In this document: positions 1 to 9,808 of the stretch, piece by piece
How positions within the stretch are numbered: the first letter of the stretch is position 1
Layout of the letters: each line of letters begins with the position of its first letter
Source of the DNA: Leuctra nigra
Lineage: Eukaryota; Arthropoda; Insecta; Plecoptera; Leuctridae
Reading direction: 5' to 3'
DNA length: 64,000 nucleotides
NCBI GenBank assembly: GCA_934045905.1
Contig: OW203769.1
Span: 27,206,817-27,270,816 of the forward strand
Notes under the pieces: model-generated
What the model was told of the DNA's origin: nothing
The model's database searches: none
What the model saw: only the letters and a program-made list of their open reading frames with translations
Position numbers and translations under genes: made by a program

Positions 1-68
1 TCGGGAACATATATGCTTCTCTGATTTATAGAGAATGTAAAGTTTTGCCATCTTCCCAGTTTTTCAGT

Positions 69-89
69 CCCCCCCCCCCCCCCCCCCCC
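69..89. repeat. poly-C tract
   Basis: An uninterrupted run of about 20 C residues followed by a short C-rich stretch. Low complexity; nothing else is seen in the first 140 bases. Confidence 0.9.
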
Positions 90-144
90 GCCCCTACGGA
101 ACTTTGGTTAGGTCATGGCATGATATGCTGCACATAGGTACCGG

Positions 145-183
145 TGCTCGCTTATCAACGCGTTACACCGAGCGTTTTCCCAG
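145..183 (+). repeat. Helitron-like 3' end motif, copy 1
   Basis: Carries the dispersed motif GCTCGCTTATCAACGCGTTA followed by a GCGTTTTCCCAG end. The arms AACGC and GCGTT can pair as a small hairpin just before the end. The same motif recurs at 4095, 14018, 15848, 28846, 29261 and 49843. Helitron-like identity is inference. Confidence 0.5.
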
Positions 184-195
184 TGGTAGATTATG

Positions 196-316
196 GTTGT
201 GAGAATATGCTTGTGAGATGATGATGATGAGGTAAGGATGGACGCTGGGAAGGAGGCAGTCATGGCTAATTAGTAGGGAACCTACCCATCATTTGCCTCG
301 CGACTGAGGGAAACCA
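196..316 (-). repeat. tRNA-derived SINE, 3' body remnant
   Basis: The reverse complement matches the body of the SINE at 14964-15240: the CCCTCAGTCG segment, the CAAATG-GGGAAGG segment and the ATCATCATCAT run. The tRNA-like head is missing, so this is a truncated copy. Confidence 0.6.
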
Positions 317-862
317 CAAACAACTTTGCAGTCAACTTTGCTTTTAGAAAAGTCCAATACCTATAGCGTCAATGACTGTAAAAAAGTTCAGTTCAAAAGC
401 CAAATGCATAATTCAAGACACACAACGATGCGAATGAGATAAAATTCAGCATTTATTTACAACTTGGTCAAACAAACATTATTTTCAGTTTTTGGTCTCA
501 ACTAATTAATGGCAATCACAACTTCACTTGTTTTGATTATCACAAGAACAACACATTGTTCTCATGATTCTGTCATTTGCAGCAGAACATAATACGTTCG
601 TAGTTCATCAACACCTACGATCACCACACTTGACAGGGATTGGAAACGGTCTGTGCGTTGTGACGTCACTCCCATAAGAACAATGCTAAATGAAGGCGGC
701 CCAGGGTCTGGTCCGTCGATATTTCGGTAGATTATTTGTTCCGACTTACTTCCTGCTCCTGCTTTCTTCCGTTTCGGCAATTTTGACATTTGGAATAATA
801 TTATAAATCCCATAAAAACTCAGAGTGAACGCGAGCACCTGAATTACAAAGAAAGTGATAGA
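317..862. other. no gene recognised
   Basis: AT-rich sequence. Short open frames occur on the minus strand, but none resembles a protein I know. I see no repeat structure here. Confidence 0.5.
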
Positions 863-1080
863 CAGTGGCGTAACTACCGGGTGGGGGGGGGGGGGGGGGG
901 GAGGGGAATGCCAGGGGCCCAGACACTAGGGGGGCACCACGGGCACTTCTCAAATAAAGCAGATTTTTTTTTAACTTTTCCAAATTAATTTTTCCGAATA
1001 TTTTTTTACTCAACGTGCAGGTTGACTATCTCCAAAGTAGAGTAATAATTAGTATTTTGGGTATAATACCGGGTGGCGCA
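863..1080 (+). repeat. hAT-like transposon terminus with poly-G
   Basis: Begins CAGTGGCGTAACTACCGGGT, a start typical of hAT elements, then an 18-G run and a purine-rich stretch. A related inverted end (CAGTGGCGTAATACCGGGTG on the minus strand) lies at 7219-7239. No matching 8-bp target duplication joins the two, so they are treated as separate, truncated copies. Confidence 0.5.
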
Positions 1081-1136
1081 AAAAAAAATCACCCTGATAG
1101 AGAGGTCACTATATCGAAACTATTATAGATAGGATT

Positions 1137-1336
1137 NNNNNNNNNNNNNNNNNNNNNNNNNNNNNNNNNNNNNNNNNNNNNNNNNNNNNNNNNNNNNNNN
1201 NNNNNNNNNNNNNNNNNNNNNNNNNNNNNNNNNNNNNNNNNNNNNNNNNNNNNNNNNNNNNNNNNNNNNNNNNNNNNNNNNNNNNNNNNNNNNNNNNNNN
1301 NNNNNNNNNNNNNNNNNNNNNNNNNNNNNNNNNNNN
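1137..1336. other. assembly gap (200 N)
   Basis: Exactly 200 N bases, the conventional length for a scaffold gap of unknown size. It falls just beyond the 3' end of the retrotransposon at 1419-3053, so a repeat-induced assembly break is likely. Confidence 0.98.
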
Positions 1337-1418
1337 GGTTCGTTAGATAAGAATAAAAACAGAACATTTAACAAGATAATATTAAATAACACATCAGTCA
1401 ACAATGAACAGAGACAAA

Positions 1419-3053
1419 TTACAGTGTTTTAATTACATTCAATTTGAACACAGTTATGGTATTAAAATTAAAATCCAGATGACAGTTAATTTTGACCATC
1501 CTATTGAAACATTCCTGTATCCGGACAATACACATGTTATTAAAAATATTAAGTCGACTAGAATAAGGTCTGAAATGATTGTGACTTCTCGCCACTCGGG
1601 ACGGTACATGGAATTGAAGTTGTGCTAATAAAAACTCACTATTGATCAGACTGTTCACTATTTTGAATAAAAACATCATATCTGCAACCTGTCTTCTATC
1701 ACTCAGACTAGGCAACTTAAATAAATTACAATGCACCGAATAATCAGTTTGTCTAAACTCTTCAGTAGACAGTTGACTTGTCAGGCTCATGAACCTACTT
1801 TGCACCCGCTCAAGACTTCTAATTTTAGTTATTTGGTGAGGACTCCAAATAACACTGCCATATTCCACCTGTGGCCTGACCAAGGAGATATAGAGTAGCC
1901 TGTTGGTTGTTCGATTAAAATGTCTGAAACAGTTTCGTCTTAAAAGTCCCAACATCTTATATGCTTTAGGCTTAATAGTTTCAAAGTGCTTGCTATAAGT
2001 AAAATCATGAGCCATCGTCACTCCTAAATCCCTTATAAAGTTAACACGAGCAATATTCTTATTTTCTAGTTCATAGTTGAAATGTACAACGTTCTTTCTT
2101 TTATTTGTGAAAGTGATAATGCTACATTTAGAGAAATTCAGACTCAGCTTCCACAACTTGCACCATGAAAGCAAAACACTTACATCGTTTTGAAGTTTGA
2201 TGCAGTCTCTTACGTTATTGACAGACCTGAATATTTTCAGATCGTCCGCGTACATGAGACACTGAGATGTCATGTTATTAGGGATGTCATTGACGAACAA
2301 GGTGAAAAACAGGGGACCCAAAATTGACCCTTGAGGTACACCCGAAGTTACTAGTTGAGTTGATGACGAACTCGAGTCAATAACAACCTTCTGTTTTCTG
2401 TTCCACAAGTAATCCTCTAAAAGACTGTGGAGAGAACCGCAAATACCATAACCACTCAGTTTGTGAAGTAGAAGCTGGTGATCCACATGATCAAAAGCCT
2501 TGGTGAAATCAGTGTACACTGAGTCAACCTGGTCTTTGTTATTGATGCTACTTGCAATAAAAGAAGTGTACTCTGCAAGGTTTGTTATGGTAGAACGTTG
2601 TCGTACAAATCCGTGCTGCGCACTTGATACATGCTTAGACACATGATTATATATTTTCTTATGTAGAATTTTTTCAAAAACCTTAGAAATAACTGATAAC
2701 AAAGATATTGGCCTGTAATTAATAACTTTCAGACGGCTTCCCTTTTTTAAAACTGGTGTAATGTGCGATAGTTTCCATTTATCTGGGAATACTCCTGACA
2801 GTAAAGACCTATTAAATAGATCCGCTAGAGGTTGTGAAATTCCGTCCCTACAATATTTAAGAATAAAAATTGGGATTCCGTCAGGTCCAGGAGATTTTGC
2901 GCACTTTAAATCCCTTAAGTAAAATTCCACATCCTTCTTGGTAACAGTGAAAGAACACAGACTCTCCTGTCCATATGAAGGAGCAGGAGGAAGGTCGGTG
3001 ACATTGGCATGTGAGATTGGAGTGAAAGTAGTACTAAAATAATCAGAAAACAT
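1419..3053 (-). CDS. 5'-truncated non-LTR retrotransposon reverse transcriptase
   Basis: An uninterrupted 544-aa frame on the minus strand. It holds the reverse transcriptase domain of a Jockey/CR1-type non-LTR element. Visible motifs are KSPGPDGIP, NYRPISLLSVISKVFE, QHGFVRQRST, the catalytic F-T-K-A-F-D-H-V-D segment, GVPQGSILGPLFF and the active-site YADDLKIF box, followed by a thumb and C-terminal tail. The N-terminal endonuclease domain usual for this class is absent: similarity begins with a short linker before the fingers. The copy is therefore 5'-truncated, as expected of target-primed insertion. It lies in no host gene, and its 3' end runs toward the N gap. The coding frame has no stops, so the insertion is probably not ancient. 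The annotated first Met is only the first in-frame one and need not be a real start. Confidence 0.9.
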   Translation of the reverse strand: MFSDYFSTTFTPISHANVTDLPPAPSYGQESLCSFTVTKKDVEFYLRDLKCAKSPGPDGIPIFILKYCRDGISQPLADLFNRSLLSGVFPDKWKLSHITPVLKKGSRLKVINYRPISLLSVISKVFEKILHKKIYNHVSKHVSSAQHGFVRQRSTITNLAEYTSFIASSINNKDQVDSVYTDFTKAFDHVDHQLLLHKLSGYGICGSLHSLLEDYLWNRKQKVVIDSSSSSTQLVTSGVPQGSILGPLFFTLFVNDIPNNMTSQCLMYADDLKIFRSVNNVRDCIKLQNDVSVLLSWCKLWKLSLNFSKCSIITFTNKRKNVVHFNYELENKNIARVNFIRDLGVTMAHDFTYSKHFETIKPKAYKMLGLLRRNCFRHFNRTTNRLLYISLVRPQVEYGSVIWSPHQITKIRSLERVQSRFMSLTSQLSTEEFRQTDYSVHCNLFKLPSLSDRRQVADMMFLFKIVNSLINSEFLLAQLQFHVPSRVARSHNHFRPYSSRLNIFNNMCIVRIQECFNRMVKINCHLDFNFNTITVFKLNVIKTL

Positions 3054-4093
3054 TTGGCAGGCTGTGTCATTAGTATCAAGCTACAACACAGCAAATTTTA
3101 AAAATAATCAGAAATAATTTCACAAAGATTTTTTCGTAATATCGATCAAATTCAAACGTTTATAGAGGTAATGACTAATGTATTGAAAATTTGCGTAAAA
3201 TATTTTTGAAGATTGGACATCAAAATATTACTTATCCTTTTCGAGAACTTTATTTTTGAGCTACAATTTTTCAAGTATGGAAATTTGCAAAATTTGAACT
3301 TGATCTGACCATTTTAATATATCAGGCAATCAGAAGAAAATAATTTTAATAAATCAACGGATTTCGATGAAATTATATTTATATTGAACCAGTGAGCTTC
3401 ATGCCAAATTACCAATTTTCAAAAATCAGTGGGTAGTGCTAAAGAACACACTATTAGAATGATTAGTGGAGTGCAAAATTTATGCTCTTTAGGAAAATCA
3501 ATATGATCTGTGGCATCCAAACAGAAATAACAGATGAAATGTCCAAAAGTGCCAAATGGAGACACTCACTCAATTAGGTAGATAATGAAGATATATTTTC
3601 CCAATTGGCATATGAACTCAAATTCTACGTTTAAATTTTTGTTTATAATTTCAAATTGCACAGATGAAATATCACCAAAAATCTGCTGAGAAATCTAATT
3701 TAAATATCAAATTAATATTACCTAATATTTTCATTTTGAGAACCCTTGGTGACTATGATGACTATGATGAGGGTTGGGGATCTTGAAATAAAATACATTT
3801 TCAGCTTTATTTCTTGTCATGGTATATTTGTGACAATGAATGTCATTTATTGTTATTATTAAATCACACTATGAAGATACTTTATAAGATTTATATATTT
3901 ACCTAGGTACCTACATTCTATTAATATTATTTGTACATATATTTTACTCTTTTACTATTTACTACCTATAGTATTTTTATTTATTTCTCTACAAGAAATA
4001 AAATAAAATAAAATAATAATTATATTACATTTTATGAGACATTGTACTATATAATATGCAAGCAGCTGCTTTTGGGCATACATATTTTACTTA
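3054..4093. other. AT-rich intergenic sequence, no gene seen
   Basis: AT-rich. The stretch AGTGCCAAATGGAGACACTC near 3550 resembles a word of the repeat at 5590-5650, so part may be an old degenerate copy of that repeat. A short AAATA run is near 4000. No coding potential recognised. Confidence 0.4.
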
Positions 4094-4561
4094 CTAGGAA
4101 AACGCTCTGTGTAACGCGTTGAATGAGCGAGCACGACACGTGCGCAAACATGAACCGAATATGCATTCGTTAACACACAGAAAACATTATTTTAAGTCAA
4201 ACTGAAAGCAAACTACGATCCACTGAATCAATATAAAACAATGTGTCATTGTATGACCACCATTAATGTGTAATCCGAGATATACCTAACCTTCAAGGAA
4301 ATGTCAGGCTAGACAGAAGCTCAGAAACGGAATAAATCCAACGTTTCCAAGAAGAAAATAATTTGAAATAATCAATCCCCTGGACAAACTGTAGATACCT
4401 AATATCTATGCTTTAAAAGCGATTCAATTTTACTAATACCTTCACAAAGTACACCAAATTGCCAAAATTATCAACGAAAAGAAGCAAAATGCAGGAGAGA
4501 TTTGGAATGACGTGTGAACGCTAGAAGAGAACAAACGCCACTCAATGATATTATTGAAATG

Positions 4562-4945
4562 TGGTAGAGTCTATCTTCACATATTTCCGGCGACAACGAG
4601 GTTTGGCAACCTCGTGTGCAATAGAATGCGCATACGCTACGCATGTGTTTATATATGAAGTGTTTATAAACGCTATCCAGGATGGTAGAGCGCTTGCCTG
4701 TGGCTCCAGGGTACCCCGGTTCGATACTGGCCACGGTCGCACTTTTTTTATTTTGTAATTTTCACAAGTTTTAATTTTGCCTAACCATAGAGTTATTTTT
4801 TTTAAGCTGCCCAGCTCTAATTCTCGCCAGTTCAAATTTGTCTACCCATAGAGAGTTTTATTCCTTCATCTGCCCAGTCAACTTGTGCGCCAACCAGTGG
4901 TACCAACTGTGTTGTCGCCGGAATTATGTGAAGATAGACCACCCC
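4562..4945. mobile_element. MITE with 8-bp TSD and an internal tRNA-like segment
   Basis: Flanked by the direct repeat TTGAAATG (4554-4561 and 4946-4953). The inverted ends share GTCTATCTTCACATA and TTCCGGCGACAAC, about 30 bp in total. An 8-bp duplication points to the hAT type. Inside, near 4680-4740, lie a box-A-like GGTAGAGCGCTTGCC and a box-B-like GGTTCGATACT, as in a tRNA head. The segment does not fold into a believable tRNA, so no tRNA gene is called. Confidence 0.65.
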
Positions 4946-5553
4946 TTGAAATGTGAGCTTATGTTTCTAATCCCTCCTGCATGCAAAATCAGCCAAGTAG
5001 AAACACGGGAGGCACGGCCATCAGAACTACGAATTGACGAAAAGACAATCAAGGTCCTTAAAAACTCGAAATGATTTGTTGGAAACTATGATCCAAATTG
5101 AATTATTCAAATTTGATCAACTCAATAAACATAAAAATATCTGCTTTTCACTAAAAAAAGTGTACATACCATCAAAACACTCTTGTACCTAAAGCAAATC
5201 AGATTCAGTTGCATTGGAAAGACATTCATTTTCAATGTTTCATTTCTGACAGCTATTAAAAATGTCAATAAGTGCATACTTTCTTGACAGATTCGGCTGA
5301 AAATTTGTAAAATAAGTGACATTGTTGGTCTTACTGACCATGCTAAATATGAGTTTGATCACATTTCTCGAAGACCATTTTCATTTTTTAGGCTATCAGG
5401 AGATACTTATTTTAACAATGAACCAATGGATGGATTTCATAAAAAAATTGGGTCTGCAAACAGAGAAGGTTGTTTTTACATGTGTGCAAAATTTCAGGTC
5501 GATCGGTGAAACGGTGCGACTTCTATTGCTTCCTTTAGCATACAAAAACAAAA

Positions 5554-5554
<1 letters not shown>

Positions 5555-5591
<37 letters not shown>
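5555..5591. repeat. poly-A tract
   Basis: About 34 A residues almost without interruption, inside the Helitron-like repeat. The matching region of the plus-strand copy (28028-28056) is a broken T run. Confidence 0.9.
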
Positions 5592-5592
<1 letters not shown>

Positions 5593-5650
5593 AGAGGTCC
5601 GTGCTAAAAGAGCCAAATGGAGTCGCTCGCTTCGCTCGCTCAATAATTGG

Positions 5651-6497
5651 GGGGTGCGGGGGGGGGGGGGCCCTATGTGGATTTTTAATGAGTAGCAATA
5701 ATAACGGATTTAATTTCGTAATTACCTAGTACCTGATCTTAAATCCCAATCATGTGCAGTAACATAACAATATGTTCCATAGTCTAACAAGACTAAGAAG
5801 AGCATGAAGTTAGGTAGGAACAAGAGTTTAGTAAAACAAAATCACCAAAATCAGATTTAAGTTTTCAAGAAAGTCTACAATAACACAAAAACAGTCGTCA
5901 GCAAAAAAACTAAATTTACATTTTAGTGATCACTAATCACCCATCCTTCATTGCAATACCTACTATGTGAGCATTACGAAATGTAATGCCAATACAATAG
6001 GGGTTTCCAAATCACAGTGGCCTACTAACAACTCTTGGACTGACACCCTTAGGAAAAAAAGAGAATTAAAAACAAACGGGCTGCATAATATTTCCATGAT
6101 ACGTCAGGTGCAATCTCCATCGTTACGTGCAGCGAAGAATGTGTCAAGCTTGGTAGAGTTGTTTTGAATTGTTGGTAGGTTACTTTCTTTTTGAATAGCT
6201 CATATAGCACGACTTACAGGCTCGTCGTTTAATTAATGTTCACGAAGATGGAAACATTGTGCATTGTTTTAATTTTCTTTCTTGTGTTTACTCTAGTAAT
6301 GGTATAGTAGATCCAAGAGTTGGTAATCTCAAATTAAATAACAATACCCAATATCCAGTCTTCTTTCATCTCAATTAACTCAGAACTAAAGGCGACTTGC
6401 CGATTATTATTATTATTATATTGCTATTATTGATTTTAAAAAGCTGTGGGTTGAATTCACGACCGCATGGAATGGAGTGCAACGTGTCGAGTATCGT
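5651..6497. other. intergenic sequence downstream of BLOC1S2
   Basis: Begins with a G-rich run (about 5655-5671), then AT-rich sequence. The last few hundred bases probably include the BLOC1S2 3' untranslated region, since the stop codon is at 6498 on the minus strand. I did not find a clear polyadenylation signal that I can assign. No other gene seen. Confidence 0.4.
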
Positions 6498-6634
6498 TCA
6501 TCTCTTCTCCAGCGTCTTGAACTTGGCCTCCAGACGCTTGGAATACGCGTCCAGCTTGTACGCGGCCTGCTCCAGTTTAGTCACGCTGTCCTCGATCTGG
6601 TCGATCTGGTCCAGATACGGCTGCAGGCTCTCAT
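6498..6634 (-). CDS. BLOC1S2: BLOC1S2 terminal coding exon
   Basis: 137 nt. Acceptor TGATCCCCAG; stop TGA at 6500-6498. Encodes the C-terminal coiled coil, ending in the family-typical KTLEKR. Confidence 0.93.
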
Positions 6635-8171
6635 CTGGGGATCAGATCTCATCTCGTCACTGTGCTAGGAGAGCAGTTATCCACCATGATGAGGTGGGGG
6701 ATGAAGAGGAGAGAGTGAAGGAGTGAGTGCTGGGATTGCAGGTTGCCACAATTTACAGCCCCACAAAAACAGTGGATTTTTTGTCCAAAAACTCACTTGA
6801 AAATTGAGTACAATGGGTTTCCCTCTTGAAAGAAGATTGGGTGGGTTATTTGGGGATTTTGGAAACTTCTGACAAATTTTTCATGCCCAGTAAGGATTTG
6901 TTTAAATTTTGGCATTTTTGAATATGGTTTTTACACGTATTTAATGCAATGTATGACATTATTAATAACTTATAAGTAAGTACCTAGTAACATTTGCAGT
7001 TATATATAAGTCCATTTCAGAATGATAATTGTACCTAAGTAAAATTATTCTAATGATACTGTGTTTGGCTGTTCGTAAAAATCGTGAACGACCTGAAAAC
7101 CTGACCTGAACGTTCATAATTTACTTCAAAAGGAGTGTGTACCAAGCTGAACAAAACAGCACAAACAGAAAATAATTATAATAAAATTATTACTAATTGC
7201 ATTTGCTAGCTTCTTAGCCACCCGGTATTACGCCACTGTTTGATTTTACTCTACATGTAAAAAATAAGAAATCTGAATAATAACAAATTTCAAGATATTA
7301 ATATAACAGCTTACATTTGTCATTTAGCTCTGCCATTGTTCGAGCTACGTTGCCGCCAATCTGTTTCATATCCGAGTATTTTGTAATCGTCGCACGATTC
7401 ATGGATTCAAGCAGTCGATAATCTTCCTAAAGATCAAAACACATGTACTGAATGTATTTAATTCCAACAAGTGATCGTGTTTGTCATGTTGGTCTTATTT
7501 TAAATTTGGGTACGTACCTGGGTGGTTGTCAGTTCACCGAGTAAATAGTCGGCAGTCTTTTGGAACATTGTTGTGGCTAATCGACTGAGGTTTGGGTCGT
7601 GTGGGTCGAGCGCTTCGAAGCTGCTAGTGCTGGTCGATAATGTCGGTCCTGAAGAAAAACATAACATATAGGTATGTTGTATGTTACTTAGTTTATCAAT
7701 TAGAGAGATTTAACAATATAATTCACTTCTCATTTCAATAATGAGCGCAGTTCTCGGTGCCTTTAAAATTATCCTCATGGCTCATTCTGTAAGGCTTGTA
7801 CAGCTTCATACTCAAAAGAATATCGAGATTTATTAACGCAAGTCAGAGTCGACTGGATTCCGGTTATGAGGACTGACATCCGCAAATATCTACTTGCGGA
7901 CGCAACTTCTTTTGAACATGAGGCTGGTAGCCGCTGCATATTGGTCTACGTGATATTGTAGAAGGTTATGTTGCAGTATGTGAAATGTGGTTCTACTACT
8001 TTATACAAGTTATCTTGACCACACCGTCAGACTCTGACATGGTCAGATGTTTCCCAGCCCTTTTCAAGTGCAGGCAATATATACCTTAGGTAAAATACAA
8101 AACTATACATTTTTATATTAACCTTTTTTTGGTGAATCAGTAACTCCTTCACTATCCCCATCATCTGCCAT
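6498..8171 (-). CDS. BLOC1S2: BLOC-1 complex subunit 2, complete four-exon gene
   Basis: BLOC1S2 is a small coiled-coil subunit shared by the BLOC-1 and BORC complexes, which act in the cytoplasm on endosome-lysosome sorting and lysosome positioning. The coding exons are complement(8123-8171, 7518-7648, 7315-7426, 6498-6634): 49+131+112+137 = 429 nt, or 142 aa plus stop, the same length as the human protein as I recall it. All junctions are GT-AG and all phases close. Diagnostic stretches are [27 protein letters not shown] and [15 protein letters not shown], ending [19 protein letters not shown]. The first exon supplies a short acidic N terminus (MADDGDSEG). The start is the only Met that gives a frame-consistent first exon. 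It is divergently oriented from OGDH, with 1.4 kb between the two start codons. None of its exons is long enough to appear as a sizeable open frame. No defects seen. Confidence 0.95.
7219..7239 (-). repeat. hAT-like terminal repeat in a BLOC1S2 intron
   Basis: The minus strand reads CAGTGGCGTAATACCGGGTG, nearly the same as the start of the repeat at 863. It lies in the intron between exons 3 and 4. I could not find the partner end with a target duplication. Confidence 0.45.
7315..7426 (-). CDS. BLOC1S2: BLOC1S2 coding exon 3
   Basis: 112 nt. Acceptor GATCTTTAG; donor AAAT|GTAAGC, leaving one base. Encodes [20 protein letters not shown] and the following [11 protein letters not shown]. Confidence 0.93.
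7518..7648 (-). CDS. BLOC1S2: BLOC1S2 coding exon 2
   Basis: 131 nt. Acceptor TTTTTCTTCAG; donor CAG|GTACGT. It encodes the Ser/Thr-rich linker and the first conserved helix ([18 protein letters not shown]). Exons 1 and 2 together give exactly 60 codons. Confidence 0.93.
8123..8171 (-). CDS. BLOC1S2: BLOC1S2 coding exon 1
   Basis: 49 nt, 16 codons plus one base, starting at the ATG on 8171-8169 (minus strand). The donor reads AAAAAAAG|GTTAAT, and the exon ends in phase 1. Confidence 0.85.
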
Positions 8172-9464
8172 ATTATTTATCTTAATTAAAGTAAAATTGA
8201 AATTATTCAATTTGATCTGGATCTCGATGTGACAGCTGACAGTGACGTCTATCAAGGTACGCTGCAGCTGCACGTTTTAAGAGAATCAAACTTATTCCGC
8301 TAGATGGCAACAATGATGCACAGCAACTACCGACATCTACAGCATCTACAGCCAATTTTATAATCTATTTTTTTACACTTAAGCCAGCTTAAGCCAATGT
8401 GACAAAATTAAATTCACGAAAATATATATTTTTTTAAATGAGTTTTTTTTCAATAATAATCAATTATTTAACATTTTAACATAGAATTACATATGTAAGT
8501 TTAGTATTAATTCAATCATTTCCTTACCAATTCTATAAACATGACAATAAACGAAAATTGTATAATGTGTCAAGTTCAACTTTATTTTGTCATGTTGGTA
8601 CTCTGTAGTCCAGTGCTGTTGGCGATCAGAAACTGCCGTTTTGCTCGTGCTCTCATATTTTGGAAATAACTTTGAAAGTAAGGTTCGTAGAGTTATCATA
8701 CATTAATTATGAACATAAATATACTTTTTCTCGCCATACTATGAATCAATATCTTCTGTGCGAGTAAACAAGTGCAATTGGTAACCATTTTCTGACTGTT
8801 ACACAACTTTGCGGTTGCGCCAAAAGGCGAATCGATGGTGGCATACTTACAAGACACACACCTGCTATTACTAGGCAGTTCAAAATCATAAACCCACAAT
8901 TTAGTAATTACAGTTTATGTATGTGTACAAACGTAACAACACTGGCAATAAGTATCAACATTTGACTTTGCCAATAATGTTTACTGTCTTTTTGACAGCT
9001 CTACCGAGTAACTTTTGTTTGGAACGAAGCTAATGTTTTCTATTTGGTTATAATACTAGCGGTTTGACGTAGAGGGTTCTCTAGTTTGACGTTACTGTGT
9101 TAATTATAGGTCGCTAGGCTTAACGAAAAGGCTGCTTGATCAACTTGATTCGGGGTAATTATTTACGTTCTACACGAAACCCAACTGGTTCAATGTACTT
9201 CAAATATATTCCATATTCAATCTCTATGAACCGAAAGTTGACTTGAGTTTTTATTTACAACTAGGGTTTATGGATATGGTCCTTCCATCAGCTGTGTACT
9301 ACCTATCTTGTTTCTTTCAATGGTTAACCTATAAATAAACTGGATGGATTCCAAAATCCAACAATAGGGCAGTGTGACCTTTCCTTTCGCACTGAGGAGT
9401 GTTGTCAACTACCACAATATTTAAAAATATTCAAATACTAGACTAATATTCTAATTTTTTTCAG
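8172..9464. promoter_or_regulatory. divergent BLOC1S2/OGDH intergenic region
   Basis: Promoters of both genes should lie here because their start codons point away from each other. I see no convincing TATA box. CRE-like TGACGTCT is near 8244, beside the BLOC1S2 start. A pyrimidine run ending in CAG at 9464 looks like a splice acceptor, so OGDH probably has an upstream non-coding exon in this region that I cannot place. Confidence 0.4.
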
Positions 9465-9550
9465 ACTGTTACCACTGAGGATCGAAAAAGAACCCCAACG
9501 AACGAACAAATAGCTTTCTCGACGCAAGTGTCAACCCCCCCAAGACAATC
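9465..9550 (+). other. OGDH: probable OGDH 5' UTR segment
   Basis: Sequence between the acceptor-like CTAATTTTTTTCAG (ending 9464) and the OGDH start codon at 9551. It has no ATG of its own apart from the coding start. The exon boundary is inference from the acceptor-like signal only. Confidence 0.45.
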
Positions 9551-9808
9551 ATGCATCGTGCACGGACAGTTCTGAACAACATAGTGCCCTTGATTCCCAC
9601 TGCGTGTGGTCCCGAACGGTTTGCGCAATGGCTCCTTCGCGGCGCAAGCAGCACCACTGCGGCGGCGACAGTGTCCTACGGCACGCGGAACAGACGTTAC
9701 GCGACGGCTGCAGGCGTCGCGGCGGAACCCTTCCTCAACGGAAGCTCGTCGGCGTACGTCGAAGAGATGTATAACTCGTGGCTTGCCGATCCTAACAGCG
9801 TTCACGTG
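9551..9808 (+). CDS. OGDH: OGDH coding exon 1: mitochondrial presequence
   Basis: 86 codons, ending in phase 0 at CACGTG|GTGAGT. Residues 1 to about 55 are rich in Arg, Ala, Ser and Thr with almost no acidic residues, as in a matrix-targeting peptide; cleavage is probably near NRRYATAAG. The mature family-specific start [18 protein letters not shown] follows. The first in-frame Met fits the expected presequence length. Confidence 0.95.

Larger units (their letters stand above)
4094..5650 (-). mobile_element. Helitron-like non-autonomous repeat, minus-strand copy
   Basis: Read on the minus strand it starts near 5650 with a GAGCGAGCGAAGCGAGCG palindromic word and CTCCATTTGGCTCTTTT, passes a long T run, and ends at about 4094 with AACGCGTTACACAGAGCGTT then TTCCTAG before a T. 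The plus-strand repeat at 27970-29303 has the same words in the same order and a similar length, so the two are opposite-orientation copies of one family. A small hairpin before a CTAG end suggests a Helitron 3' terminus; that class is inference. A 384-bp element with inverted repeats (4562-4945) is nested inside. Confidence 0.5.

Noticed and set aside
4670..4745. Possible tRNA gene
   Set aside because: Box A and B are present, but acceptor and anticodon stems do not pair convincingly and it lies inside a MITE.
863..7239. One large hAT element between the two CAGTGGCGTAA ends
   Set aside because: Flanking 8-bp sequences do not match and BLOC1S2 exons lie inside; two separate truncated copies are simpler.
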